A DNA stretch of 64,000 bases from Pseudoclavibacter sp. AY1H1 (GTDB taxonomy: Bacteria; Actinomycetota; Actinomycetes; Actinomycetales; Microbacteriaceae). The translations under genes and the position numbers were made by a program. How positions within the stretch are numbered: position 1 is the stretch's first letter; every line of letters starts with the position of its first letter. The stretch is taken from assembly GCF_002931055.1 (NCBI RefSeq), contig NZ_PSXX01000005.1:1-64000 (forward strand), given 5' to 3'. Of this stretch, positions 25,310 through 34,763 are shown in pieces. Under the pieces are notes generated by a model that saw nothing but the letters and a program-made list of their open reading frames with translations, did no database searches and was not told where the DNA came from.

Positions 25310-26346
25310 AACTCGACAACTCCAGCATCCACCATGGTCGACGGCGCCCAGTCGAGGGCGGCCTTCGCCGAGTCGATCTCGCACGACGCGTGCCGCACGT
25401 CCCCGTTCCGGTACCTGCCGTTGATGACAGGAGAGGGGGCTCCGTAGTGCGCTGCGATGAGCTCGGCGAGGCGCAGGATCGACGTGCCCTCCCCCGACCC
25501 GATGTCGTACGGCGCCGAAGCCGAGGCGCTCGCCTGCTCGGCGGGCACGAGGACGCCACGCACGAGCGCGCTCGCCACGTCGTCGATGAACACGAAGTCC
25601 CTGACGATCTCACCGTCCTCATACACGGGGATCACCTCGTGCGCCTTCGCGCGCTGCGCGAAGAACGAGACGATGCCGGTGTACGGGTTGATGAGCGACT
25701 GCCCCGGACCGTAGACGTTCTGCAGGCGGAAGAGCACCGGAGCGACCCCCATGGCAAGGCACCACGAGGTCAGGATGTGCTCCTGCGCCAGCTTTGTCGC
25801 CCCATAGACGCTGGTCGGGTTCGGCGTCACCCGAGACGAGACGAACGGAAGCGGCGTGAGCCCCGGGAAGTCCCACTGACCGGCGGCGAGCATCGCGTCG
25901 CTGCGCTGCCCGGGGTAGGAGATCTCACCTGCCGCGTCGCTCCACGCGCCTTCTCCGTATACGGCGCGACTGGAGGTGAGGACGATTCGCTCGGGGAGCT
26001 TGTCGGCGCGAACGAACGCGTCGAGCATCTCCGTGGTGCCGACGACGTTCGTCGCCGCGTGCCTTGTCGCCTCGGTGAGGGACTGGCCCGTGCCGGTCTC
26101 GGCGGCGAGGTGGATGACCACGTCGGGTGCCGCGTCTGCGAGGAGCGCATCCCACATCGCGGCGTCCGTGACATCCCCGTGCACGAACTCGACCCGTTCG
26201 TCGAGTGCGGCGGGACGAGTCGGGTGCGGATGCACCTGCGGGTGGAGGCTGTCGACCGCGATCACGCGCTCGAAGTGCGCCGGCAGGAGCGCCGAGAGCG
26301 CCGTGCCGATGAAGCCTGCACCTCCCGTGACCAGGCAAGTGCCCAT
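25276..26346 (-). CDS. NAD-dependent nucleotide-sugar epimerase, possibly dTDP-L-rhamnose 4-epimerase
   Basis: This 356-residue extended SDR has GGAGFIG near residue 8, YGATK near residue 180 and the NVYGPGQSLINPYTGIVSFF segment typical of nucleotide-sugar epimerases. The overall pattern resembles the WbiB/Tll type, which converts dTDP-L-rhamnose to dTDP-6-deoxy-L-talose. With a full rml pathway in the same window this would supply 6-deoxytalose to the glycan. Substrate assignment is inference. ATG 26346 is preferred over GTG 26352 because AGAG lies at 8-nt spacing. The promoter upstream is listed separately. Confidence 0.78.
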   Translation of the reverse strand: MGTCLVTGGAGFIGTALSALLPAHFERVIAVDSLHPQVHPHPTRPAALDERVEFVHGDVTDAAMWDALLADAAPDVVIHLAAETGTGQSLTEATRHAATNVVGTTEMLDAFVRADKLPERIVLTSSRAVYGEGAWSDAAGEISYPGQRSDAMLAAGQWDFPGLTPLPFVSSRVTPNPTSVYGATKLAQEHILTSWCLAMGVAPVLFRLQNVYGPGQSLINPYTGIVSFFAQRAKAHEVIPVYEDGEIVRDFVFIDDVASALVRGVLVPAEQASASASAPYDIGSGEGTSILRLAELIAAHYGAPSPVINGRYRNGDVRHASCEIDSAKAALDWAPSTMVDAGVVELCQWIDQEVQK

Positions 26347-26376
26347 TTTCACGTCTCTTTCTGTCGCTGAAGCGCC

Positions 26377-26404
26377 AGCCTAGCTGGCCGCAGTCCGGGA
26401 CCAA
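26377..26404 (-). promoter_or_regulatory. promoter of epimerase-wzm-wzt operon
   Basis: TTGGTC (26404-26399) and TAGGCT (26382-26377) on the minus strand are 16 nt apart, about 30 nt upstream of the epimerase start. Confidence 0.5.
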
Positions 26405-26413
26405 GGATAACGA

Positions 26414-26433
26414 CAGGGCCGCGCCCCGCCCTG
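26414..26433 (-). terminator. stem-loop downstream of AlgX-like gene
   Basis: CAGGGC (26414-26419) pairs with GCCCTG (26428-26433), starting 11 nt past the stop codon at 26444. Confidence 0.5.
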
Positions 26434-26443
26434 AGCGGACCGC

Positions 26444-27685
26444 CTACTCGGGAAGCACGGGAACGAAGTTCAGGTGCCGCTCCGTGATCTCGTAGATGAC
26501 CACGTCGGGTTGGAACTCAGCCGCCTCGCCGAGCACGTCGACTCTCGCGTTCGGGTCGTCGAAGGAATGGCGGATCTGCTTCGTGCTCGCGAACCCCGCC
26601 TGCCAGCCGGCAGCGATGTTGCTCCCCTGACTGTCCCTGAGCACGAGGGCCTTCAGATCGCTCTGTGGACTCTCCGTCACCGTGGTGGCCGGAAGCAGGA
26701 GCATATCGAGCCCCACATTCGTCGTCATCTCCTCGGTCGAGCCATCGGCGAACGACACGCTCATGGGAGAGGCAGAGGCCTCGAGCGACGGGATCATCGT
26801 CGGCACGTCGAGCGAGGGAAGACCGAACGCCTCGAATTCGCTCGAGACGACCACTGGCTCGAGCTCGGAGAAGTCGAGAGGCGCAAGCGGCTCGTACTTG
26901 GCGTCCACGGAGCCGAGGCAGTCGGCGAGCGTCGCCCACCCGACGGCGCCGCCGAACGGGGTCCAGTGGCTGTTGCGCTTCGCGTAGACGTCTCCATCGA
27001 CGGCCGCGTCCCGTAGCGGCTGACGCGTGTCCATGATCGGCAGATCGGGGTAGGCGTCATGCAGGTGGTCGAGGTTCGTCGGGCCGCGCAGCTCTTGCGC
27101 CCAGCCCGGCAGCTCCTCCGGCAGGACGGCCCAGTCAGCTGGCACGACCTGGATGATGAGGTCCGTTCCCTGCTGGGCCAGCTGAGCCTGCACGGTCCGG
27201 AAGTAGCTCGCCCACTCCTCGGCCTCCTCCTGCCCCAGGTAGCTGCGCCCGAGAGCCTGGGAGAAGTTGTTGGCCTGCTCGTCTCCCCAGAACACCCAAT
27301 CGTCGTTGCCCTCGACATAGGAGTGACCGCCGGCCGGCAGGGCGCCCATGTTCTCTTCGAATGCCGCCTCGCTCGCATCCGCGTTCTCCGCAGACCATGG
27401 ATCCCCCGTGACGGGGTTCGCCAGGGTGGGCGCGCAGGTCTCCTGGGGCAGCGCGAACGCGGCCGACGCCGGCCCCTGCTCGGGCGGCAGGGCATCCGCC
27501 GCAGCAAGCGTCTGCTGGGTGATGCGTCCGCTGATGACGGCGATCAACGCGCAGACGAGGAGGAGGATGAAGGGAATCAGCCGAACCCTGTGCCACCGCT
27601 GGGCCCAGGTGACGCGCCCCTGCTTCGACGGCGGCTCCTCGAAGCCGCTCTCCGGCCTCAGACTCCCGGGCCCCGTGCTCGTCAT
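26444..27685 (-). CDS. AlgX/AlgJ-like SGNH O-acetyltransferase-type protein
   Basis: This 413-residue membrane-anchored protein has a cytoplasmic N-terminus, a hydrophobic segment near residues 36-55 and an extracytoplasmic SGNH-type domain. The RNSHWTPFGG stretch near 245 supplies the His of the AlgX/AlgJ/DltD-like group, and LVLRDSQGSN near 350 supplies the presumed Ser nucleophile. Such proteins pass acetyl groups to exported polysaccharides together with a membrane acyltransferase. Its start overlaps the stop of the acyltransferase gene (ATGA), so the two are coupled and probably act as a pair. Confidence 0.82.
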   Translation of the reverse strand: MTSTGPGSLRPESGFEEPPSKQGRVTWAQRWHRVRLIPFILLLVCALIAVISGRITQQTLAAADALPPEQGPASAAFALPQETCAPTLANPVTGDPWSAENADASEAAFEENMGALPAGGHSYVEGNDDWVFWGDEQANNFSQALGRSYLGQEEAEEWASYFRTVQAQLAQQGTDLIIQVVPADWAVLPEELPGWAQELRGPTNLDHLHDAYPDLPIMDTRQPLRDAAVDGDVYAKRNSHWTPFGGAVGWATLADCLGSVDAKYEPLAPLDFSELEPVVVSSEFEAFGLPSLDVPTMIPSLEASASPMSVSFADGSTEEMTTNVGLDMLLLPATTVTESPQSDLKALVLRDSQGSNIAAGWQAGFASTKQIRHSFDDPNARVDVLGEAAEFQPDVVIYEITERHLNFVPVLPE

Positions 27686-28908
27686 GCTTCGCTCCTGATC
27701 TGCTCTGCGCGCTCAGCGCGCACGCGCTTGGCGAAGTTGCTCGACGAGTAGTCGACGTTCACGAGTCGCGCCTTGACCCGGTCGAGCGGGGGCCTGCAAC
27801 GATCCATGACCCACGTGAGCCAGCGAGGAGTCCAGTTCTTGAGGCTCATCGCCGGGCTCTCGATGACGTGCCAGGAGATGTACGCGCAGACGTGGGCGCC
27901 GATCGCGATGACGAGGTGATAGACGAGCCAGCCCGCATTCTGCAGGCCGAAGTAGGCGCCGAACTGCATGAGCGGCCAGGCGAAGATGTAGATCCCGTAC
28001 GAGAAGTCGCCGTGCTTCTCCCAGTTGTTGAGCTTCGGGGTGCGGATCGCGAACCACATGAGGAAGTACATGAGGAAGTACTGCCCCCACATGTTCCACC
28101 CGCCGTAGTTGTAGGCGAAGAACGCGACTCCGATCGCGAAGACCGCGAGCCGATCGTCGATCACGATCTTGTCGCCGAAGAAGGCGAAGAGCATCCCGAA
28201 GGCGAACGGCGCGAAGAACATCGCGTTGAAGGGGTTCGTCATGAACGGGCTGATCGACAGCATGTCGACCCACCCGCTCCAGGTCAGCGCGTTCACGAGG
28301 ATGAGGGCCAGGGCGATCAGCCCGCCGACGATGCGGTTCGACAGGACCCCGAACAGGCCGAGGAAGCCGATCATGATGTACGCCCGGAATTCGTACATGA
28401 GGGTCCACGCCGACCCGTTCCAGTCGTAGCCCCCGAGCGTCGCGAACGGCAGGCTTCCACCCATTTCCGCGATGTTGCGCTGACCGAGGTTCAACCACAT
28501 GTTGTTGATGAAGTACGTGAACGGCGACTCCGTCGATGCGTCCCAGAAGCCGGCCATGCTCCCGGTCTCCCGGTGCCACGCGATCGGGGCGAGAATGAAC
28601 GCCGTCGTCAGCAGGGCGAGCCAGAAGGCGGGGAAGATGCGCAGGACGCGGCGCCAGAAGAAGCGGAAGATCGTCGACTTTCCCTGACGGCTCTTCGTGA
28701 TCAGGAATCCGGAGAAGAAGAAGAAACCCGCGACAGCCACACCACCCAGCGACTGCTCTGTGGAGAGCTGGGACCCGAGGTCGTGACCACCGTAGAAGCC
28801 CCCCAGGGGACCAGCGTGAGCGAAGATGACGGCGAAGGCCAGGAACCAACGGAGGAAGCCGATGCTGTTCGCGCGCGGGTCGAACGCCTGTTGAAGCGTG
28901 AGCGGCAT
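27682..28908 (-). CDS. acyltransferase family 3 (OafA-like) membrane protein
   Basis: This 408-residue polytopic acyltransferase has the family pattern FLRWFLAFAVIFAHAGP (conserved Arg and His in the first helix), FFFFSGFLITKS, and SAWTLMYEFRAY near residue 170. It would deliver acetyl or another acyl group across the membrane to the AlgX-like partner encoded immediately downstream with an ATGA overlap. A divergent N-terminal stretch of about 15 residues precedes the first helix. ATG 28908 has only weak ribosome-binding complementarity. Together with the acyltransferase at 15661-16824, two such enzymes serve this locus. Confidence 0.88.
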   Translation of the reverse strand: MPLTLQQAFDPRANSIGFLRWFLAFAVIFAHAGPLGGFYGGHDLGSQLSTEQSLGGVAVAGFFFFSGFLITKSRQGKSTIFRFFWRRVLRIFPAFWLALLTTAFILAPIAWHRETGSMAGFWDASTESPFTYFINNMWLNLGQRNIAEMGGSLPFATLGGYDWNGSAWTLMYEFRAYIMIGFLGLFGVLSNRIVGGLIALALILVNALTWSGWVDMLSISPFMTNPFNAMFFAPFAFGMLFAFFGDKIVIDDRLAVFAIGVAFFAYNYGGWNMWGQYFLMYFLMWFAIRTPKLNNWEKHGDFSYGIYIFAWPLMQFGAYFGLQNAGWLVYHLVIAIGAHVCAYISWHVIESPAMSLKNWTPRWLTWVMDRCRPPLDRVKARLVNVDYSSSNFAKRVRAERAEQIRSEA

Positions 28909-29003
28909 AAGTGCTTTCGAGGTCAGATCCCAGGACGGGTGCTACGGATGATGACATTGATAGTAGCTGGCCCGCATTCTGGACGGCACCAACCAGCACC
29001 GCA

Positions 29004-32000
29004 TCAGGAGGGGCGTCCACCGCCCGCCGAGCGCACCTGCGCGTACACCTTCCGGGCCACAGCGTACGCAGGGCGCAGCGCTCGCGCCGAAGCCGGGTTC
29101 TGCTCAGCCACGTACCGCTTCAACGCGCCGAGCGGAGAGGGCGCGACACCTGGACCGCCACCGAGCACGTCAGCAAGATACGGGACCTGCTCGATCGCGT
29201 GACCGTACGGCACGAACGACGCGAGCTCCTGCAGCTTGTACTCGAGGAACGTGTGGCTGATGGCCGCCATCCTGGTGTTCATGACGGTCCGCGTGTGGAA
29301 GCCCTCACCGTGCGCGGCGTAGCTCACGATGCGCTCGAGCACATGCGCGAGGGTGCCGTCCTGGTACCCGCTCTCACCGGGGAAGTCATCCCAGGTGAAG
29401 CCCGCGTCCACGATGGGCCGCAGTGCTTCTCGGCGCGCGATGAACATCGAGCCGTACGGCGAGACGGGGGTGGAGTCGTCGAGTGGCGTCGAGACGCCCA
29501 ACTGCCTGAGCAGCTTCCCGGCGGGGCCCTTGTTGAGGAACCAGGCGTGTCCGAGCGTCGGATAGCCCATGTGGATGACCGGGGGGAAGACCATTCCGAG
29601 CGTGCCGTGCTTCTGGAACAGCGCGAAGAGGTTCGCAGCGTAGCCCTCGCTCGGAAGGAGGTTCTCCAGCAGGTGGCGCTTGAACCACTGCCCGGCATTC
29701 CATCCGTCCTGGACGCTCTTCTTGCCGTGGATCTTGACGATGAACTCGTACCGCTCGTCGCGCAGCACATCCGCGCAGCCGACGAAGAACGCCGAGATGT
29801 CGCGGCCCCGGTTCGACTCGACGAGGCGGACGTCGCTCCGGTCCCCCCAGCCGCGACGCGCGACGGCCTCGCGGATGGCGGCCCGCTTCGTCTCGTCCGT
29901 GGTCGTCACGTACAGGTCGACCTCCCCGGGCACACGAGCGGCGTGATCGACGATCTCGTCGATGAGCTCGTCGTAGTAGAGGTGCGCGACCACGGCGGTC
30001 CGCCCGAGCTGCGTGCGCTCGAGGAGCTCCCGCCCCGTGGCGTCGCGCTCCTCCAGATCGGGGAGGATCTCAAGCAGGGAGAAGTTCGTGTGCAGCACGC
30101 GCGGCTTCGCGCTGCGCACCACGTTCGACCAGATGAGGTCCATCGGGAAACCCGCGCGCTCCAGACGATCCGTGACGTCGCGACCGATGATCGCCTGCCT
30201 GTCCAGGTAGTCCGGGTCGTGGAAGAAGATGCGTCGCTTCAGGATCGGCAGACGGTCGTCGAGCATGAGCGAGATGTTGTCGAAGATCGGGTGCTGAGAC
30301 GGGTAGTCCTCCGAGGGGAAGGCCAGCTCGTAGACGAAGCCCAGGCTCGCGAAATAGCTCGTGAACCGGCCCTCGTGACGGTCGATGGAGTCGAAGTACG
30401 ACGTGATCATCGGCATGTCCGCCCAGTACTCGCGGTACTCGTCCGACAGGAACATGTCTCGTCGCACGGCGATCCAGTGCGACTGGATGTGCCCGGCCAT
30501 GCTGCCGACGCCGTGGTGCGGGTGGGGGGTCACGGCCTCGTGGCTCGTGATACCCCAGAAGTCGACGTCCTGGGCATCCATTCGGTCGAACATCTCACCG
30601 AACGGGAAGATGGGCCCGAAGAACGTGTAGTTGAGGAGGATGAGCTCGTCGTACTCCGCGAGTCGATCCCATCCGAAGTGCTCCTGCGCCTCCTTGTACC
30701 CCCACACGTCGAAGCCCTTGTTCTCACGCTCGAGAACCGTGTCCGCGACCGTGGCGAGCCGCGCCTTGCCCTCATCCGAGATGGGCGAGTTCGAGACGAC
30801 GAAGATGTGCTCGACGTGCTCACGAAGCGCCGTCAGCTTGTGGAGGACGTAGTCATCGACCTGCCCCTCCGGGTCGAAGAAGAGGTAGAACGCCACGCGC
30901 CTCGGCGTCTTGCCCTTCAGCCGCGCATCTTCGCGAGGCCGACCGGCGGCGACGAGCGGCATGGGCGTGTTCACGATCTCCGGACGAATGCTGACAACCC
31001 CAGCCTCGTGCACGGCTGCCCCGTCCCCGGCGCCTGCGCCTGCGCCCCGACGACTCTTGAGCGCGACCCTTGCGCCGGCCCTCACGAGGGAGCCGATGCC
31101 CGAGGCGACCTTCTTCCCGGCGCGGACGGTCTTGGCGACTGGGCGCGCTGCTCGCCGCGCACCATTGACGACGGGCAGCGCGACCTCGGCGACCGTGTGC
31201 AGCACGTCGAGGGACTGGAGCACGTCCCGCTGCTGCTGCTCGAGCTTCGCGATCTCGAGGAGGAGAGCGACCTTCGTCACCTCCAGTGCCTCGGCCTGCT
31301 TGAGTTGAGAGACCTGCGAGAACTCGCTCGCCTGTCGCCTCGACTCCGCAGACGAGCGCTCCATGTCCTCGAAGAGGCTCGTCACGAGCAGCGAAGGGCC
31401 GATCCCCCCGCCCCCGTCGAGCGCCTTGCGCAGGTAGCGGTCTCGGATGATCGTGCCGTAGTCGGAGTGCTCGTCGGCAGCGATGACGACGCTGTTCCCG
31501 TCAGGGCCGAGCGACGCGAGCCGCTGATGCCAGAACGCGAGCGGCTCGCCGCTGATGAAGCCGACGGTGTGCCTGGTCAGAAGCCTGAGCAGGAAATCCC
31601 AGTCCGCGAGCACGGGCAGCGAACCGTCGAACTCGCCGACCTCGAGGTAGGCGCTCCTCCGGAACAGGAACGAGATCGGCGGCACCGTGCTGCGTCGCAT
31701 GGTGCCGATGAGCGTGACCGCGTGAGCGTCGTCGGCGAGCACCTCGCGCGACTCCTCGATGACCGTGTCGCCCTCGACACGCTCGAAGACGACCTCAGTG
31801 CGCGTCGCGACTCCGGCGTCCTCGGCGTGCGCGTCGAGGTAGTCCACCGTCTTCTGCAGGAAGTCGGGAGCCCAGCTGTCGTCGTCGTCGTGCAGCACCA
31901 GGTAGTCGGCATCCGAGTCCCGGAACCCGTCGTTCATGGCCGCCTCGCGACCGTTCGAGACGACGTTGGTGACCACGCGAAGACGTCCCGCCGCGCGCTC

Positions 32001-32165
32001 CAGGAACGGCTCGAGCAGCGCATCGAGCGCCTCAGCATCGCCGGCATCGTTGACGACGACGAGCTCGAAGTCAGCGAACGTCTGCGAGAGCACGCTGTCG
32101 AGGGCCCGACGCAGCAGGAGCGGACGGTTCTTCGTGCGGGTGGCGACGGTGACGCGAGCTGTCAT
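29004..32165 (-). CDS. GT2 glycosyltransferase fused to rhamnan-synthesis RgpF domain
   Basis: This 1053-residue protein starts with a GT-A domain (1-260; ATRTKNRPLLLRRAL, VLHDDDDSW). It continues through a Gln/Leu-rich coiled-coil-like and basic linker (about 265-370) and ends in an RgpF-type domain (about 400-1000; GFDVWGYKEA, ILLNYTFFGP, RGRDISAFFVG, KIHGKKS). RgpF-type proteins act in assembly of rhamnose polymers in streptococci. The architecture predicts a bifunctional enzyme that adds two different linkages. The start at ATG 32165 is chosen because AAGGGGA is 7 nt upstream; at ATG 32171 the site would be too close. Confidence 0.87.
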   Translation of the reverse strand: MTARVTVATRTKNRPLLLRRALDSVLSQTFADFELVVVNDAGDAEALDALLEPFLERAAGRLRVVTNVVSNGREAAMNDGFRDSDADYLVLHDDDDSWAPDFLQKTVDYLDAHAEDAGVATRTEVVFERVEGDTVIEESREVLADDAHAVTLIGTMRRSTVPPISFLFRRSAYLEVGEFDGSLPVLADWDFLLRLLTRHTVGFISGEPLAFWHQRLASLGPDGNSVVIAADEHSDYGTIIRDRYLRKALDGGGGIGPSLLVTSLFEDMERSSAESRRQASEFSQVSQLKQAEALEVTKVALLLEIAKLEQQQRDVLQSLDVLHTVAEVALPVVNGARRAARPVAKTVRAGKKVASGIGSLVRAGARVALKSRRGAGAGAGDGAAVHEAGVVSIRPEIVNTPMPLVAAGRPREDARLKGKTPRRVAFYLFFDPEGQVDDYVLHKLTALREHVEHIFVVSNSPISDEGKARLATVADTVLERENKGFDVWGYKEAQEHFGWDRLAEYDELILLNYTFFGPIFPFGEMFDRMDAQDVDFWGITSHEAVTPHPHHGVGSMAGHIQSHWIAVRRDMFLSDEYREYWADMPMITSYFDSIDRHEGRFTSYFASLGFVYELAFPSEDYPSQHPIFDNISLMLDDRLPILKRRIFFHDPDYLDRQAIIGRDVTDRLERAGFPMDLIWSNVVRSAKPRVLHTNFSLLEILPDLEERDATGRELLERTQLGRTAVVAHLYYDELIDEIVDHAARVPGEVDLYVTTTDETKRAAIREAVARRGWGDRSDVRLVESNRGRDISAFFVGCADVLRDERYEFIVKIHGKKSVQDGWNAGQWFKRHLLENLLPSEGYAANLFALFQKHGTLGMVFPPVIHMGYPTLGHAWFLNKGPAGKLLRQLGVSTPLDDSTPVSPYGSMFIARREALRPIVDAGFTWDDFPGESGYQDGTLAHVLERIVSYAAHGEGFHTRTVMNTRMAAISHTFLEYKLQELASFVPYGHAIEQVPYLADVLGGGPGVAPSPLGALKRYVAEQNPASARALRPAYAVARKVYAQVRSAGGGRPS

Positions 32166-32259
32166 GAGCATTCCCCTTTGGTAGCGGCCACCGATCAGAT
32201 TAGCTGCAGCTCGCCGATCCGATGGCCGACCGGGAGCCCGCCGCACCACGAGCTCGGGG

Positions 32260-32886
32260 TCAGGTGACGGTGACCGTCATCGGAGCGCTCACGCCACTCC
32301 CAGCTGGACCCTCGTACTGCATGACCGCTTCCCAATCACCGGGGGTGATCGACTCGTCGCGGAGGTTCACGATGCAGCTCGAGGCATCGGTGCCGGCCGA
32401 GGTCGGAGCGGCCGCCGACGCCGTCGCGACGAACGTCACCGGCCCGTTCTTCAAGACGAGCGTGCAGGTCCCGCCCGGTTCCGTGGCGGACACGAGCGCT
32501 GCAGCTGAGATCACGCGCTGGTCCGGGACCCAGTAGGCACGACTCAGCGACACCTGAACCGCGGACGCCTCGGCGTCCGGGTCTGGGGCCGCGGTCTCGG
32601 TCACCGTGACCGTCGGTCCAGGGGTGGCCGTGACGATGAGCGTCTCCGGGACCGCCACCTCGGTCGCCTGGGGCAACGTCGTGACCGGGGCCGTGTTGTC
32701 TGGTGGGGCCTGCTGCCCGAGCGGGTTCATGAGCACGAACACGATCGCGGCGATCGCCACGGCCGCCGCGATGAGGAGGCCGATGATCAGCCCTCGCCCG
32801 GTGCCACGGCGCTCGGCCTGGCTCTCCAGCTCTTCGAGCTCGTCAGGGTCGTACTGCCCGCCGAGCGGCGTCTCGCCGTTGCTCAT
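32260..32886 (-). CDS. single-pass membrane protein of unknown function
   Basis: I do not recognise this 208-residue protein. It has an acidic cytoplasmic N-terminus, one membrane segment (about 33-54), a Thr/Pro-rich stalk (about 60-110) and a small extracytoplasmic domain (about 115-208) with two cysteines that could pair. The ATG at 32886 has a strong GGAGGT site 6 nt upstream. It sits between two RgpF-type genes on the same strand, with gaps of 94 and 73 nt, so a role with surface rhamnan is possible but only by position. Confidence 0.75.
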   Translation of the reverse strand: MSNGETPLGGQYDPDELEELESQAERRGTGRGLIIGLLIAAAVAIAAIVFVLMNPLGQQAPPDNTAPVTTLPQATEVAVPETLIVTATPGPTVTVTETAAPDPDAEASAVQVSLSRAYWVPDQRVISAAALVSATEPGGTCTLVLKNGPVTFVATASAAAPTSAGTDASSCIVNLRDESITPGDWEAVMQYEGPAGSGVSAPMTVTVT

Positions 32887-32959
32887 CTGCCACCTCCAGT
32901 CGCAGACACGGTACCCCGCCGGAGGCCGGGGCCTCCTGATGCCGCGCCGCGGGGCGCGG

Positions 32960-34669
32960 TCAGCGCAGGCGCGCCAGCAGACCCTCGGCGTCAGCGGCGA
33001 GACGCCGGAGCGGCTCCTCGAGCGCGGGCAGACGACGGATCACGGCTGCGGCGACCCGCGTGAGGCCGCTGCCGCCGGGCCGGCGAGCGCGCGCAAGACG
33101 GTGCGGTGCTCGCACGTCCGAGCCGAACTCGGCCACGAGATCCTCGTACTTCGCGGCGAGCAGCGCGTAGTCGCTCGCGAGGCCATCGGCGGTCTCAGCC
33201 TCGGAGACCGCGAACCCGGCGTCGAACACGAGGCGGCTCGCGACCAGGTCGAGGAGCGTCGCGAGCTCCCCCTCCGGGAAGCGCGCCTCGAGCGGCGCGT
33301 AGCCGAGCGAGCCGAGGGCTCCCGCGAGCGGTCGGAGCGCATCCACCCGATACGCCGCGAACCCCGCGTACGGAGCGATCGGAGCGTTCGGATCGAGCGG
33401 TGCATCCGCACCGAGCGTCGCGGCGAGCAGAGCGGCCCTCGTGCGGGTGCCGCGCCAGCCGTCACCGAGCAGTCCGGTCCCGATGGGCGGCGCCACCGGC
33501 ACCACCATCCCCAGGCTGGCATGGTCGGCGAACTCCCACGCGAGCGGTTCCGCTCGCTCGAAGATGACCCTCCTGCCCCGCTGGCGGGCCAGCATCGAGG
33601 CGCTCGCCGGAGCCGAGCGCACCGAGTCCGCGGCCGCCGACTCGACCAGCAGCAGGTCGGCGTCCAGCAGCCGCTCGTCGCCGCCGGCGAGCCTGCGCCA
33701 GAAGTCGCCGCGGACGATGCGCACGTGCAGACCCGAGATCGTCGCCGACTCGTCGCCGCTCGCCGCGTCTCGAAGCCACTCGTGCGTGAGCGCGGTCGAT
33801 GCGCGCCGCAGCACCCGAGGGCCAGCCCCGACGCCGCCGGCGAGCACCCGACTCGGCGCGAACCGCGCCGTCCCCTCGACGAGCACGTCGACGGGGAAGC
33901 CCCGTCGCTCGAGATCGAGGGCGACGTCCCGAGCCGAGACCCCGCGGTGGTCGAGCTCGACGGGGTCGTGGAAGAACACGCGGCGCTTCACGAGGGGCGC
34001 CCCCGCCTCGAGCAGCAGCAGCGGGGTCTCGAGGCTGGCGTTGGCGACGGGTGTCCCGTCCACCCGGAAGTTGCCTGCCGGGAACTGCGCGCCGACCGAG
34101 AAGCCGCGCTCCGCGAAGAACGGGGAGAAGCGCGCCTCGTGGTGCCGCACCGAGTCGTCGTACGACCGGATCTCGGGCATCGACGCCCAGTACTCGGCCC
34201 ACGCGTCGCTCACCACGACGTCCCTCCGCACGGCGATCCAATGGGACTGCAGGTGCGATGGCAGGGTGCCGCGTCGCGTGTACGGGTCCGGGCTGAGCTC
34301 CCCGTGCTCCGTCACACCCCACACGTCGTGCCCCGCGGCATCCGCCCACGCGAACGTCTCGGCGAAGTCGACGACGGGCCCGAAGAAGGTGTAGTTCGCG
34401 AGCACGACTTCGTCGAACGCCGCGAGCCGCTCCAGACCGATCTCCTCGAGCGCAGCGCGATAGCCGCCGACATCGAAGCCCTCGTTCGGCCGCTCGAAGA
34501 CCCTGTCGGCGACGGAGGCCAGCGACTCGCGCGAAGCGTCGGTCACCGAGCCGTTCACGACGACGAAGAGCTCGCTGGCGTGCCCGCGCAGGCCCCGCAG
34601 CGCCCGGAGCACACCGGCGTCGGCGAGACCAGCCCGGTCGAAGAGCAGGTAGATGACAAGTCGATTCAT
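32960..34669 (-). CDS. RgpF-type rhamnan synthesis protein
   Basis: This 569-residue protein is a second RgpF-type protein, without the GT2 domain of the 29004-32165 gene. The shared landmarks are GFDVGGYRAA near 65, VVLANYTFFGP near 90, LQSHWIAVRRD near 140 and KRRVFFHDP near 225. The C-terminal half is more diverged and Ala/Arg-rich. The ATG at 34669 follows a divergent intergenic region shared with the GT2 gene at 34764. TAGCTT (34731-34726) is a possible -10 element. It is likely to act in rhamnose-chain assembly; enzymatic activity is inferred from the family. Confidence 0.82.
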   Translation of the reverse strand: MNRLVIYLLFDRAGLADAGVLRALRGLRGHASELFVVVNGSVTDASRESLASVADRVFERPNEGFDVGGYRAALEEIGLERLAAFDEVVLANYTFFGPVVDFAETFAWADAAGHDVWGVTEHGELSPDPYTRRGTLPSHLQSHWIAVRRDVVVSDAWAEYWASMPEIRSYDDSVRHHEARFSPFFAERGFSVGAQFPAGNFRVDGTPVANASLETPLLLLEAGAPLVKRRVFFHDPVELDHRGVSARDVALDLERRGFPVDVLVEGTARFAPSRVLAGGVGAGPRVLRRASTALTHEWLRDAASGDESATISGLHVRIVRGDFWRRLAGGDERLLDADLLLVESAAADSVRSAPASASMLARQRGRRVIFERAEPLAWEFADHASLGMVVPVAPPIGTGLLGDGWRGTRTRAALLAATLGADAPLDPNAPIAPYAGFAAYRVDALRPLAGALGSLGYAPLEARFPEGELATLLDLVASRLVFDAGFAVSEAETADGLASDYALLAAKYEDLVAEFGSDVRAPHRLARARRPGGSGLTRVAAAVIRRLPALEEPLRRLAADAEGLLARLR

Positions 34670-34763
34670 AGTCTCGGGCGGCCGCTGCGGCCGACTCCTC
34701 CCCTGAGCGCGTGCAGACTCGTGCCAAGCTAGCACCACAGCGCACCGAGACAGAGGAGAGCAG

